The notes beneath the pieces were generated by a model. It ran no database searches, was not told where the DNA came from, and saw only the letters and a list, made by a program, of their open reading frames with translations. From Pseudomonadota bacterium (lineage in GTDB: Bacteria; Myxococcota; Polyangia; Polyangiales; Polyangiaceae), in the NCBI GenBank assembly GCA_023419055.1, contig JAEZYO010000423.1, positions 1-21,493 on the forward strand: a stretch of DNA of 21,493 bases. Reading direction: 5' to 3'. Both the position numbers and the translations under genes were made by a program. Below, piece by piece: positions 1 to 8,293 of the stretch (position 1 is its first letter; the number at the start of each line of letters is the position of its first letter).

Positions 1-249
1 CCGCTAGCCCCCCCCGAGGCGCCCGCCGAATTCGAAACTCCCACCACGGGGTCCTCGCTCGCACACGAGAACCCGATCGAACTCAAGGCGAGCAGCCTCG
101 CCAGCGCGCCAATCCTCACCCATGCCATGCTTGTCCTCGCTTCCGGTCGGGCTCCTTGCCCGTTCTAGCGATGAATGGAGCGAGGCGGCGCCCGTCATCA
201 AAGAAAATCCGAGGCGAGCTTCGGCTAGGTGGCCGGCACGGGAGTGACG
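1..249. other. left edge, no confident gene
   Basis: No gene can be supported here. One + frame is open from base 1 to a TAG at 166-168 and could be the C-terminal tail of a gene entering from the left: it is Pro/Ala/Thr-rich with a moderate third-position GC bias. An opposing minus-strand frame from 201 to 4 has weaker bias. Neither resembles a family I recognise. The stretch also holds the region downstream of the DUF924 gene, which ends at 250. Confidence 0.3.
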
Positions 250-855
250 CTAGAACGACGAGCCCGGCTGCTTCAAAAACTCGAGCTCTTCCGGCGTGGA
301 TTCGCGCCCGAGGATCGCGTTCCGGTGCGGGAAGCGCCCGAAGCGCTGGATGATGTCGCGGTGCCGCTCGGCGTAGCCGAGGCTGTACTGGCAGATGTCG
401 CGGAGCTCGCCTTGGTGCTCGTCGCGGAACGTTCGGAAGAGCTCCACGCAGCGCTCCTGATCGGAGAGTCGCTCGCTGTGCATGAAGGGCATGTAGACGA
501 AGCCGCGCTCGGCGAAGGCGAGCTCACGATCTGCGCCGCGCTCGACGAGGGACGTCGCGACGGCGAGCGCGCGAGGATCGGAGGCGAACATCTGTTTCGT
601 GTTGCGGAACATGTTTCGCGAGAACTGGTCGAGCACGATAACCGTCGCGAGTGATCCTCGAGTGCTCGAGAGCCAATCTTCGCGCTCACCGCGCGCAAGG
701 GCCGCGTGCAGCGCCCCGAAGCGTGCCTCGATCTCGCGATCGAAGGCGTCGTTCTTCTCGAACCACGATTTCGATTTCTCTTGCGTCGCGACGCCTCGCT
801 CGTCGAGCGGGCCGAACCAGAACTCGAGTACCGCCTCGTAGCCTTGAGCCGCCAT
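250..855 (-). CDS. DUF924 family protein
   Basis: A 201-residue protein of the DUF924 family, which has an alpha-helical, TPR-like fold and no established biochemical role. Family hallmarks are visible in order: an N-terminal VLEFWFG segment at residues 9-15, LDQFSRNMFR at 75-84, FVYMPFMHSE at 119-128, a HRDIIQRFGRFPHRN block at 165-179 and ILGRESTPEE at 181-190. The length is about usual for the family and no signal peptide is present, so it should be cytoplasmic. The start is the ATG at 855, placed just before VLEFWFG as in relatives. It is divergent from the lipoprotein gene at 918, with 62 bases between them. The family call is firm; the function is unknown. Confidence 0.9.
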   Translation of the reverse strand: MAAQGYEAVLEFWFGPLDERGVATQEKSKSWFEKNDAFDREIEARFGALHAALARGEREDWLSSTRGSLATVIVLDQFSRNMFRNTKQMFASDPRALAVATSLVERGADRELAFAERGFVYMPFMHSERLSDQERCVELFRTFRDEHQGELRDICQYSLGYAERHRDIIQRFGRFPHRNAILGRESTPEELEFLKQPGSSF

Positions 856-917
856 GCCGCGATCCTACTCCGCCAGCGTGGGCACGGACAGGAACGCGTC
901 TTGCACAATCCGCGGGC

Positions 918-1790
918 ATGTCCACACCCAGACTGAACAAGGGATATGTAGTGCTGGGCTCGGTGGCCCTCTCCCTCCTCGCGTGTGGGGGAACCGCGAT
1001 GCCCGAGCTCAAGTCGCCGTTCGCCCGCGAGGAGCCGCGCCTGACCGTGGCGCAGCAGGAGGAGATGCGCGCTGCGCAGCAGGATCTCGCGAACGCGAAG
1101 GTCGCGAGTGAAGACGCGAGGCTTTTCAAGCAGAGTGTCACCGAAGAGCGTGAGGCCATGGATCAACGCGCGCGCGCCGGCGCGGCAGGAGCCAAAGCTT
1201 CTGGTCCTAGAAGCCTCGTCGTGACCGAAGAGACCGTGCGCGTCACCGAGGCTGCTCCTCCGCCCGGCAAGCCTCCGAAGCCCAGGGTTTCTGCCGGTCG
1301 CGGCACGGCGGCGGCCGATCTGCGCGAGCTCGAAAAGCCGGAAGGGATGCAGACCTCGAGGACGAAGCGCCACGTCGAGATGCGAGAGGGCGACGCCGTG
1401 GTGGTCGAGAGGCGCGTCACGGTTCGGTCCCAGGCGGCCGGAGCCAAAGGCTCCTCGCTCTCTCAAGAAGAGCGCGCAGATAGAGCCGAGGAAGCGTGGA
1501 GCGCCAAGAACCGCTTCGCGGACGACCAGTTCAGGCTCCGGCAGGCTCAGGAAGGCGCTGCCGAGGCCGGGATCGCGGCCACGAAGGCCTCGATTCGCCG
1601 CGAGCAAACGAAGGACCTTCACTGGGAAGGTCGAGCTGCGAGCGCCAAGCGCCTGAAGGCCAAGAACGCCGAGTCGAACGCGCAATCGGCGGTCCAGTAC
1701 CAGGAACAACGGGTCTCGACGGCGAGAGCCGACGCCGACAAGAGCTACGTCGAGTGGCGCGAGGCGAACCCGCGTCCTCGCGGACCGTGA
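918..1790 (+). CDS. putative coiled-coil lipoprotein
   Basis: A predicted 290-residue lipoprotein of unknown function. The N-terminus has a hydrophobic leader ending LSLLACGG, with Cys23 as the likely lipidation site. The rest is highly charged: an Ala/Gln/Glu-rich helical stretch at about 45-85, a Pro/Lys/Arg-rich central segment at about 105-160, and a second long Ala/Arg/Glu/Gln-rich stretch at about 185-280 that looks like coiled coil. No cysteine beyond the lipidation site and no catalytic motif is visible. The frame is open further upstream, but the ATG at 918 is chosen because it directly precedes the signal peptide. It stands alone on the + strand, convergent with tadA. It may span or organise the periplasm, but that is only inference from composition. 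Confidence 0.75.
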   Translation: MSTPRLNKGYVVLGSVALSLLACGGTAMPELKSPFAREEPRLTVAQQEEMRAAQQDLANAKVASEDARLFKQSVTEEREAMDQRARAGAAGAKASGPRSLVVTEETVRVTEAAPPPGKPPKPRVSAGRGTAAADLRELEKPEGMQTSRTKRHVEMREGDAVVVERRVTVRSQAAGAKGSSLSQEERADRAEEAWSAKNRFADDQFRLRQAQEGAAEAGIAATKASIRREQTKDLHWEGRAASAKRLKAKNAESNAQSAVQYQEQRVSTARADADKSYVEWREANPRPRGP

Positions 1791-1810
1791 GTCATCGGCA
1801 CGCGACTCGA

Positions 1811-1825
1811 TGCCTCGCTGAGGCA
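1811..1825. terminator. small inverted repeat in a convergent gap
   Basis: TGCCTC, a three-base loop and GAGGCA lie between the stop of the lipoprotein gene (1790) and the stop of tadA (1860). The position suits a bidirectional terminator, but the stem is only 6 bp and no T-tract follows, so this is weak. Confidence 0.25.
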
Positions 1826-1859
1826 ACGTGCACCCGAGCTCACCCGCGAGAGTGACGCG

Positions 1860-2351
1860 CTACTTCTGACCCGCGGCGCGGAGCTTCGCGAAAAAGGAGC
1901 TCAACCTGCCGGCGCAATCGGCGGCGAGCACACCGGAGGCGAGCTCGAACCGGTGGTTGAGCCGCGGATCGGAGCCGATCTGGAAGAGGGTCTGGACCGC
2001 GCCCGCCTTGGGATCGCTCGCGCCGTAGACGACGCGGGCGATTCGCGCGTTGACGAGCGCGCCGGCGCACATCGGGCACGGCTCGAGCGTCGCGTAGAGG
2101 GTCGCACCCTCGAGCCGCCAGTGTCCGATCTTCTGGGATGCGCTGCGGAGCGCCAGGATCTCGGCGTGAGCCGTGGGATCGCCGAGCTCCTCGCGCCGGT
2201 TGTGATCCCGCGCGAGCAGCGCGCCGTCCGCGCCGACGATCACCGCGCCCACCGGGACGTCGCCGTGCAGGGCGGCGGCGTCGGCCTCGTCCAGCGCGAC
2301 CTGCATCCAACGCGCGTGATCGAGCGCTCCCGACACGGAGTTACCAGCCAC
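1860..2351 (-). CDS. tadA: TadA-type tRNA adenosine deaminase
   Basis: A 163-residue cytidine/deoxycytidylate deaminase-fold protein, most likely the tRNA-specific adenosine deaminase that converts A34 to inosine in tRNA-Arg. The zinc site is complete: His62 and Glu64 in the HAE motif (Glu64 as proton shuttle) and Cys92/Cys95 in PCPMCAGA. Flanking segments GDVPVGAVIV (30-39), HNRREELGDPTAHAE (50-64) and VVYGASDPKAG are typical of TadA rather than of cytidine or guanine deaminases. The length matches the family. The start is a GTG at 2351, which overlaps the last 11 bases of the upstream sulfatase gene and suggests translational coupling; a second in-frame GTG at residue 6 is possible. Confidence 0.92.
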   Translation of the reverse strand: MAGNSVSGALDHARWMQVALDEADAAALHGDVPVGAVIVGADGALLARDHNRREELGDPTAHAEILALRSASQKIGHWRLEGATLYATLEPCPMCAGALVNARIARVVYGASDPKAGAVQTLFQIGSDPRLNHRFELASGVLAADCAGRLSSFFAKLRAAGQK

Positions 2352-3723
2352 GCCCGGTCGGGGCGCCCTTCAGCGGCGCGTGGCCGACGATGGGCACGTT
2401 CGGGATCGCGGCGCCGAGCTCCGTGTAGCGCTTCTTCATGGCTTCGAAGCGCTCGGGATCGCTCTTCACGAGATCGCGCTCTTCCTTGAAGTCGTTCTTG
2501 ACGTCGTAGAGCTGGAAGCTCCGATCGTCTCCGAAGGAGAGCAGCTTGTAGTCGCCGTCGACGAACGCGCGGCGGCGGTCCATCAAATCACAGCGCGGCA
2601 GATCGACGAACACCGGTCGCGCCTCGGGCTTCGCGCCGAAGATTTCGGGGACGAGGCTGTGCCCGGGCCAGCTCGGATCGGGCTTGATGCCCATGAGGTC
2701 CGCGATGGTGGGCGCGAGATCGATGTGGCTGCGCGGGAGCTCGATGCGGCTCGGCGGCGCGCCCGGCACGTAGATCATGAGCGGGACCCGCACGAGCGAC
2801 TCCCAGAGCTCGTACGCGTGGCGGTAGTGGTTGTGCTCGCCGAAGCCTTCGCCGTGATCGGCGGTGATGATGACGGCGGTTTGCTCGCCGAACGGCTGCG
2901 AGCCGATCCAATCCACGAAATCACCGACCCATTTGTCGGTGAAGTGCACCTCGTTGTCGTAGACGTCGCGCGGCTTCTTGCCGAAATCCGGCGACTCCGG
3001 GTGCTTGTGATACGAGTAGTGCGGGTCGAGGTAGTGGAAATAAGCGAAGAAGCGCTTACCGTTCTCCTGAGAGACGTTCTTGGGGTCGCTCAAGAGCTCT
3101 TTCCCGAGCGCGTTCAGCTTGTCGCTGTTCACGTCGTGGACGCCCGTGTTGTCGAGGAAGGTGCCTTTGAGCAGACGGTAGTCGTCGAAACCCTGGTTCA
3201 AACCGCCGACGAAGGGCAGGAAGTAGCCGTGTCCGTGGCCGGCCATGGTGCGGTGCCCCGCCTGCTGCAGCATCTCCGTGACGAGCAGGTTCTCCGGCAT
3301 CCACTTGGTGAAGAAGTACCCGTCGCGCTTGAGGGCCGAGGGGTAGTTGCCGGCCAGCGCGGGCAGCACGGACTTGGCCGTGTAGCTCGAGAGCGAATAC
3401 CCCCGCGGGTAGCTCGTCACGCGCTTCTCGAAGGCGGTGAGCCAGGGCGCCACGTCGCGCGGGTACCCGGCCCAGGGCATGTCGGCGCGCAGCGCGTCGA
3501 TCATGATGAGGACGACGTTGTACGGGCGCGCCGGGCTCGGCGCGGGGGGCGCCGCCGGTACGACGGGCGCAGCCGAGGCGGAGGCGACCTGTGCCGTGAC
3601 GCTGGCGCTCGCCGCGCTCGGGCGCTCTTGCCGGGGCTCACCTCGATTGCAGGCGAGGGCGGTGAGCGCGAGCGCGCCGAGACAGAGCAAGCGATCGAAA
3701 CGGAGCATCGTGCGGCGAAGCAT
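2341..3723 (-). CDS. sulfatase/alkaline phosphatase-fold lipoprotein
   Basis: A 460-residue exported protein of the sulfatase family (alkaline phosphatase superfamily). A leader ending LTALAC gives a probable lipidated Cys25, followed by an Ala/Pro/Ser-rich linker to about residue 66. The catalytic domain starts with IMIDALRAD (Asp76, first metal ligand). The second metal site is seen in ADHGEGFGEH (Asp289, His290, His297). The nucleophile position reads SYTAKS with Thr115, not the Cys/Ser-x-Pro-Ser-Arg of formylglycine sulfatases, so it may be a phosphatase, phosphotransferase or non-classical hydrolase. The start is the ATG at 3723; an ATG five codons downstream (3708) would give an equally good signal peptide. 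The gene is divergent from recN and its end overlaps tadA. The substrate is unknown. Confidence 0.88.
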   Translation of the reverse strand: MLRRTMLRFDRLLCLGALALTALACNRGEPRQERPSAASASVTAQVASASAAPVVPAAPPAPSPARPYNVVLIMIDALRADMPWAGYPRDVAPWLTAFEKRVTSYPRGYSLSSYTAKSVLPALAGNYPSALKRDGYFFTKWMPENLLVTEMLQQAGHRTMAGHGHGYFLPFVGGLNQGFDDYRLLKGTFLDNTGVHDVNSDKLNALGKELLSDPKNVSQENGKRFFAYFHYLDPHYSYHKHPESPDFGKKPRDVYDNEVHFTDKWVGDFVDWIGSQPFGEQTAVIITADHGEGFGEHNHYRHAYELWESLVRVPLMIYVPGAPPSRIELPRSHIDLAPTIADLMGIKPDPSWPGHSLVPEIFGAKPEARPVFVDLPRCDLMDRRRAFVDGDYKLLSFGDDRSFQLYDVKNDFKEERDLVKSDPERFEAMKKRYTELGAAIPNVPIVGHAPLKGAPTGRGW

Positions 3724-3831
3724 ACTCAGGTCGCCCCTCGGCGCACGCTTCTTGAGCTGTGACAAACAATGGCTCAGCCAGGACCTCACAGACCTGGCAG
3801 AGATGCGGGACCTGATTGAGACTCGGGTCGC
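3724..3831. promoter_or_regulatory. divergent intergenic region, sulfatase/recN
   Basis: This 108-base gap must hold the promoters of both divergent genes. Two short imperfect dyads are visible: TGAGC/GCTCA at 3753-3776 and GCCAGG/CCTGGC at 3777-3798, the latter with the repeated word GACCT nearby. No clear -35/-10 pair and no recognisable SOS-type box was found, so regulation of recN by damage cannot be claimed. Confidence 0.3.
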
Positions 3832-5499
3832 ATGCTCACGCGCTTTTCGGTCCACGGTCTGTCGCTCGTTCGCGACGCGACGCTCACGCTCGGCCCCGGC
3901 TTGAACGTGATCACGGGTGAACCCGGCTCGGGCAAGTCGTTGCTGCTGACCGGGCTCGGCCTCTTGCTGGGCGGGCGAGCCAAGCCCGAGCTCGTCCGCG
4001 AGGGTGAAGCGGAGGCGGAAGTCTCGGCCGAGATCGAGCTCGACGAGGCGTCGGCGGCGCTCCTGCCGAGCGAGCTCGGGATCGGGCCCGGGCGCCTGCT
4101 GGTCTCTCGCACCTTGCCACGATCGGGTCGCGCGCGGGCGGAACTTGCCGGCCGCGCCGTCTCGATCGCGGTCTTGGGAGATTCCATGCGTTTCCTTTTG
4201 ACCCTCACGGCTCAACACGCGGGCAGCGCGCTCGGAGATCCGAAGGCGCTGTTCTCGGCGCTCGACGCGGACGATGGCGGGCTGTCGCTCGCCGTCGCCG
4301 AAGCGGTGCGCGAGGTGACGAAGGCGCGGGCTGCGCTCGAGCGGGAGCAGGCGCTCGCGCTCCGCGCCGACCGGGAGGGTGAGCTCCTGCGGCGAGATCT
4401 CGGGGAGCTCCGCGGGATGGACCCGGAGTCGCTCGACGCGGCGCGGCTTTCGGCGCGGCTCGGGACTTTGCGCGCGTCGGAGCGCATCGCGGCGTGCTGC
4501 GCGCGGCTCTCGGACGTGCTCATGGAACGTGAAGGGGCCGTCGAACAGGAGCTTCGGGCGCTGCTCGCCCAGCTCGAGCGCGTCGCCGGCGTCGAGCTCC
4601 TCACCCCCGCGCGAGAGTCACTCGAGGAGGCGCTCGCCGCGGTCCAGCAGGCCGCGCTGACGGCCGAGCGGGCTCAGCGTGACCTCTTCGCCGATCCCGG
4701 TGAGCTCGAGCGCCTGGAAGAACAGGAGCGCGCCCTCTCGCGCCTGTGCCGCCGCCACGGCTGCGCGCAGAACGAGCTCCCCGCCAAGGTGGCGGCGCTC
4801 GAGGCGGAGCTTGCCTTGCTCGAGGGCGCCGCGGCTCGAAGGGAACAGGAGCAGGCGAGGCTCGACGCCGCGCTCGAGGCCGCGGTGGTGCTCGCTCGGG
4901 ACCTGCACGCGCGGAGGAAGGCGCGCGCCCTCGAGCTCGAGGGCCGGCTGGAGCTCGAGCTCGCGGCGCTCGGGATGCGCGGCGCGCGGCTCATCTTCGA
5001 GCTCAGCGAGCGGCCGCCTTCCGCGCTCGACAGCAGGGGGTTGAGCGATCTCCGCGTGCTCTTCGCGCCCAACGTGGGCGAGCGGCCGGGCGAGCTTTCT
5101 CGGATCGCTTCGGGCGGCGAGCGAGCGCGCGTCTTGCTCGGCCTGCGTTGCGCGGGCGTGGCTGCGTCCGCACCGACCCTGGTTCTGGACGAGGTGGACG
5201 CGGGCCTCGGCGGGGCCGCGCTCGAAGCGGTCGCCAGCCGGCTGTCGCGGGCGGCGCGCGGGAGACAGATTCTGTGCGTGACCCACCACGCCGGAGTGGC
5301 CGCCTGTGCAGACTTTCACTTCCGGGTGCAGAAGTTCGTTTCCGAAGGGCGCACGGAGGTCGAGGTCGAGCGGCTCGGCGGCGAACGCAGGGTCGCGGAG
5401 CTGGCGCGCATGCTCGCCGGCGGTAACGAGAAGGGGGCGAAGCCCCTGGCGCGGCGCTTGCTCGAGGGTAAAAGGGCGGCTCGCGAGGACGCGGCGTGA
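3832..5499 (+). CDS. recN: DNA repair protein RecN
   Basis: A 555-residue SMC-like ATPase that acts in double-strand break repair and recombination. Walker A is GEPGSGKS at residues 29-36 (most RecN proteins have GETGAGKS). A long Glu/Arg/Ala-rich coiled-coil region occupies about 150-370. The ABC signature lies in ELSRIASGGERAR at 421-433, and Walker B is LVLDEVDAGLGG with Asp453 and Glu454. The H-loop histidines follow in CVTHH. The length is standard. The ATG at 3832 is chosen because the FSVHGLSLV strand that opens RecN follows at once. Downstream, 45 bases away, is an AlkD-like repair gene, so the two may form a DNA-repair unit. No oddity beyond the variant Walker A. Confidence 0.95.
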   Translation: MLTRFSVHGLSLVRDATLTLGPGLNVITGEPGSGKSLLLTGLGLLLGGRAKPELVREGEAEAEVSAEIELDEASAALLPSELGIGPGRLLVSRTLPRSGRARAELAGRAVSIAVLGDSMRFLLTLTAQHAGSALGDPKALFSALDADDGGLSLAVAEAVREVTKARAALEREQALALRADREGELLRRDLGELRGMDPESLDAARLSARLGTLRASERIAACCARLSDVLMEREGAVEQELRALLAQLERVAGVELLTPARESLEEALAAVQQAALTAERAQRDLFADPGELERLEEQERALSRLCRRHGCAQNELPAKVAALEAELALLEGAAARREQEQARLDAALEAAVVLARDLHARRKARALELEGRLELELAALGMRGARLIFELSERPPSALDSRGLSDLRVLFAPNVGERPGELSRIASGGERARVLLGLRCAGVAASAPTLVLDEVDAGLGGAALEAVASRLSRAARGRQILCVTHHAGVAACADFHFRVQKFVSEGRTEVEVERLGGERRVAELARMLAGGNEKGAKPLARRLLEGKRAAREDAA

Positions 5500-5504
5500 T
5501 CCAG

Positions 5505-5524
5505 GGAGCGTGTCGCAGCGCTCC
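5505..5524 (+). terminator. hairpin between recN and the AlkD-like gene
   Basis: GGAGCG and CGCTCC form a 6-bp GC-rich stem around an 8-base loop, six bases after the recN stop, followed by GTTTGG. It could be a weak terminator or attenuator partly separating the two genes. The stem is short and the T-run is poor. Confidence 0.3.
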
Positions 5525-5544
5525 GTTTGGTGTAATGGGCAGGC

Positions 5545-6300
5545 GTGACGAACGCGACGGAGGTACTGCGGACGCTCGAGTCGAAGGGCAAGCCGAGCAC
5601 GGCCAAGATCTATCAAAAGCACGGAGTGCTCGAGCGCACCTACGGCGTGAGCTACGCGGACCTCGGGGCGCTCGCGAAGCGTCTCGGCACCGATCAGGCC
5701 CTGGCGGAGGAGCTCTGGAAGACCGGGATCCACGACGCGCGCGTGCTCGCGGCCCAGATCGCCGATCCGGAGAGCGTCACCGGCAAGCAGATCGCCGCCT
5801 GGCTCGGGGAGGTGAATAACTACATCGTGACCGACGCCATCTCGGAGCTTGCCTCGCGCATGCCGGGCGCGCTCGGTCTCGCGCGTGACCTCGTGAAGAG
5901 CAAGCACGAGCACGCCGCCGCGGCGGGCTGGAACGTCTTCGCCAAGGCCGCGCTCGAAGGGCGGCTCGAAGAGAGCGAGGCGAAGCGCCTGATCGGGACC
6001 ATCAAGCGCGACATCCACGGCGCGAAGAACCGCGTCCGCCACGCGATGAACGGGGCGCTCATCGCCATCGGCGGCAGCAACGCGAGCCTGAGTGAGCTCG
6101 CGATCGCGGCGGCGCGCTCGATCGGCCGCGTGGAGGTGGATCACGGCCAGACCGGCTGCGTCACGCCGGACGCCGTGCCCTACATCCTGAAGATGCTTTC
6201 GCGCGAGAAGGATCGCGCGTCGATGCCGGTGCCGAAGGCTGGGAAGGCGAAGAGCCCGGCGCGCCAGAGCAGCGCGCCCAAAGCGCGCGCCGCTCGCTGA
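5545..6300 (+). CDS. AlkD-like DNA alkylation repair protein
   Basis: A 251-residue protein of the DNA alkylation repair (AlkD-like, HEAT-repeat DNA glycosylase) family, which removes alkylated purines. The body is a run of helical repeats. Family landmarks are NNYIVTDAISELAS at 91-104, where AlkD carries its tryptophan/aspartate active-site motif, KNRVRHAMNGALIAIG at 161-176, and VEVDHGQTGC at 196-205 near the end of the fold. The active-site tryptophans of Bacillus AlkD are not obvious, while an aspartate (Asp97) is present, so base-excision activity is plausible but unproven. A basic, Ala/Lys/Pro-rich tail (about 222-251) looks like a non-specific DNA-binding extension. The start is GTG at 5545; the ATG at 5535 is out of frame. 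It is convergent with ilvD, seven bases apart. Confidence 0.85.
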   Translation: MTNATEVLRTLESKGKPSTAKIYQKHGVLERTYGVSYADLGALAKRLGTDQALAEELWKTGIHDARVLAAQIADPESVTGKQIAAWLGEVNNYIVTDAISELASRMPGALGLARDLVKSKHEHAAAAGWNVFAKAALEGRLEESEAKRLIGTIKRDIHGAKNRVRHAMNGALIAIGGSNASLSELAIAAARSIGRVEVDHGQTGCVTPDAVPYILKMLSREKDRASMPVPKAGKAKSPARQSSAPKARAAR

Positions 6301-6307
6301 TTTCCCG

Positions 6308-8185
6308 CTACTTCCGGATCTGCTCGATGTCGCGCACGGCGCCCTTCGCGGCGCTCGTGGTCATGAGCGCGTACGCCTGGAGCGCCGTCGACACGTAGCG
6401 GTCGCGGTTCGGGCGCCAGGCGTCCTTGCCGCGCGCGTTCATGGCGGCGCGGCGCTTCTCGAGCGTGGCGTCGTCGACCAAAAGCTCGATGCTGCGGCTC
6501 GGGATGTCGATGCGGATGCGATCACCCTCTTCGACGAGGCCGATGTTGCCGCCCTCGGCCGCCTCGGGTGAAGCGTGGCCGATGCTGAGCCCCGAGGTGC
6601 CGCCGCTGAAGCGGCCGTCGGTGATGAGCGCGCACGCCTTGCCGAGCCCTTTGCCCTTCAAGAAGCTCGTCGGGTAGAGCATCTCCTGCATGCCGGGGCC
6701 GCCCTTCGGACCCTCGTAGACGATGAGGACGATGTCGCCTGCCTTGATCTGGTCGCCGAGCACCGCGTCGCACGCGGCCTCCTGCGAGTGGAAGACGCGC
6801 GCGGGGCCTTCGAATTTCCAGATCGACTCGTCGACGCCCGCGGTCTTCACGATGCAGCCCTCGAGCGCGATGTTGCCGTAGAGCACCGCGAGCCCGCCTT
6901 CCTTGCTGTAGGCGTTTTCGACCGAGCGGATGCAGCCCTTGGCGCGATCCAGGTCGGGCTCCTTGAAGTACTTGTCTTGCGAGAAGGCGACCTTGGTGGG
7001 CACTCCGCCCGGCGCCGCGAGGGCGCGCTGCTTCGCCGCCGCGGTCGCGCTCGGGCGTCCGAGATCGTTCTCGTCGATCGCCTCGCCGAGCGTCGCGGAG
7101 TGCACCGTGGAGACGCCGCGGTGGATGAGGCCGGCCTTGTCGAGCTCACCCAGGATGCTGAGGATCCCGCCCGCGCGGTGCACGTCCTCCACGTGATAGG
7201 TGACGTTGTTGTACGTCGCCGGCGCGACCTTGCAGATGTTCGGCACCTTGCGCGACATGCGGTCGATGTCGGCCATGGTGAACTCGACGCCGGCCTCGCG
7301 CGCGATCGCGAGCAGGTGGAGCACGGTGTTGGTCGAGCCGCCCATGGCGATGTCGAGCGCCATGGCGTTCTCGAACGCCTCGAAGGTCGCGATGCCGCGC
7401 GGCAGGACCGAGCGATCACCCTGGAGGTAGAAGCGGCGCGCCAGGTCCACGATGCGCTTGCCCGCGTCCTGGAACAGCTCGAAGCGGCGCGCGTGGGTAG
7501 CGAGCAGCGTGCCGTTGCCGGGCAGCGCCAGGCCGAGCGCCTCGTTCAGGCAGTTCATGCTGTTGGCGGTGAACATGCCGGAGCAGGAGCCGCAGGTGGG
7601 ACAGGCGGAGCGCTCCATTTCGCCGAGCTCCGCGTCGCTCACCTTGCTGTCGCCCGCGGCGATCATCGAGTCGATGAGATCGAGCTTCCTGACGAGCGGC
7701 TTGCCGTCGCGGTCGTGAGTGCCGGCGAGCTTGCCGGCCTCCATCGGGCCACCCGAGACGAAGATGGTCGGGATGTCGAGGCGCATGGCGGCCATCAGCA
7801 TGCCGGGCGTGATCTTGTCGCAGTTGGAGATGCAGACGAGCGCGTCCGCGGCGTGCGCGTTCACCATGTACTCGACGCTGTCGGCGATGAGATCGCGGCT
7901 CGGCAGGGAGTAGAGCATCCCGCCGTGGCCCATCGCGATGCCGTCGTCGACGGCGATGGTGTTGAACTCGACGCCCCAACCTCCGGACGCGTCCACGACC
8001 TCCTTCACCTTCTGCCCGACGTCGTGGAGGTGCACGTGCCCCGGCACGAACTGAGTGAAGCTGTTCGCGATCGCGACGATCGGCTTCTCGAAGTCGGCGT
8101 CCTTCATCCCGGTGGCGCGCCACAGCGAACGCGCGCCTGCCATGTTTCGACCCTGAAAGGTTTGGTTGCTTCGGAAGCCGGCCAT
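6308..8185 (-). CDS. ilvD: dihydroxy-acid dehydratase
   Basis: A 625-residue dihydroxy-acid dehydratase, which makes the 2-keto acid precursors of valine, isoleucine and leucine in the branched-chain amino acid pathway. Hallmarks: [13 protein letters not shown] at 41-53, [11 protein letters not shown] at 80-90, NCDKITPGM with Cys122 and Lys124, and [17 protein letters not shown] from Cys195. The C-terminal half has [13 protein letters not shown]. The layout, including the lack of a cysteine in the N-terminal NSFTQF segment and Cys122/Cys195 numbering, follows the E. coli enzyme rather than the shorter [2Fe-2S] type with three cysteine ligands. The start ATG at 8185 is followed directly by the usual MAGFRSN-type opening. 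No other ilv gene is in the window. It is divergent from the gene at 8294, with two inverted repeats between. Confidence 0.97.
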   Translation of the reverse strand: MAGFRSNQTFQGRNMAGARSLWRATGMKDADFEKPIVAIANSFTQFVPGHVHLHDVGQKVKEVVDASGGWGVEFNTIAVDDGIAMGHGGMLYSLPSRDLIADSVEYMVNAHAADALVCISNCDKITPGMLMAAMRLDIPTIFVSGGPMEAGKLAGTHDRDGKPLVRKLDLIDSMIAAGDSKVSDAELGEMERSACPTCGSCSGMFTANSMNCLNEALGLALPGNGTLLATHARRFELFQDAGKRIVDLARRFYLQGDRSVLPRGIATFEAFENAMALDIAMGGSTNTVLHLLAIAREAGVEFTMADIDRMSRKVPNICKVAPATYNNVTYHVEDVHRAGGILSILGELDKAGLIHRGVSTVHSATLGEAIDENDLGRPSATAAAKQRALAAPGGVPTKVAFSQDKYFKEPDLDRAKGCIRSVENAYSKEGGLAVLYGNIALEGCIVKTAGVDESIWKFEGPARVFHSQEAACDAVLGDQIKAGDIVLIVYEGPKGGPGMQEMLYPTSFLKGKGLGKACALITDGRFSGGTSGLSIGHASPEAAEGGNIGLVEEGDRIRIDIPSRSIELLVDDATLEKRRAAMNARGKDAWRPNRDRYVSTALQAYALMTTSAAKGAVRDIEQIRK

Positions 8186-8216
8186 GGCCGTACCCTAGCT
8201 CTGGTCGTTCATTGCG

Positions 8217-8232
8217 CCCACTGCATTGTGGG
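8217..8232. promoter_or_regulatory. inverted repeat near ilvD start
   Basis: CCCAC and GTGGG flank a 6-base centre, 32 bases upstream of the ilvD start codon. It is short, but it lies beside a stronger palindrome at 8240-8260 in the same divergent gap, so it could be part of a control region. Confidence 0.25.
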
Positions 8233-8239
8233 AAACTTG

Positions 8240-8260
8240 GTGTTGCGTTCGACGCAACAC
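8240..8260. promoter_or_regulatory. perfect 9-bp palindrome, candidate operator
   Basis: GTGTTGCGT, a three-base centre TCG, and ACGCAACAC form a perfect inverted repeat between the divergent ilvD (start 8185) and the zinc-ribbon/beta-propeller gene (start 8294). Size and symmetry suit a dimeric helix-turn-helix regulator site. It is not followed by a T-tract and it lies upstream of both genes, so a terminator role is unlikely. The regulator and the controlled gene are unknown. Confidence 0.5.
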
Positions 8261-8293
8261 GCTGCTCCCGCGCCCCTGGTACGCTGCGGGGCC

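Noticed and set aside
3753..3798. Dyads before recN considered as an SOS box
   Set aside because: The short repeats do not match a LexA-type site that I can recognise, and the stems are only 5-6 bp.
4618..6144. 508-residue minus-strand frame across recN and the AlkD-like gene
   Set aside because: It is antisense to two recognised genes and has Arg/Leu/His-rich shadow composition.
1860..6300. Deaminase, sulfatase, recN and AlkD-like genes considered as a defence island
   Set aside because: Each is an ordinary housekeeping or envelope gene by its motifs, they lie on both strands, and no nuclease, toxin or mobile gene accompanies them.
6575..8293. Very long + strand open frame antisense to ilvD, joined to the beta-propeller gene
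   Set aside because: It is Val/Arg/His/Asp-rich shadow sequence produced by GC-rich coding on the other strand. ilvD is unambiguous, and the real start at 8294 opens on a zinc ribbon.
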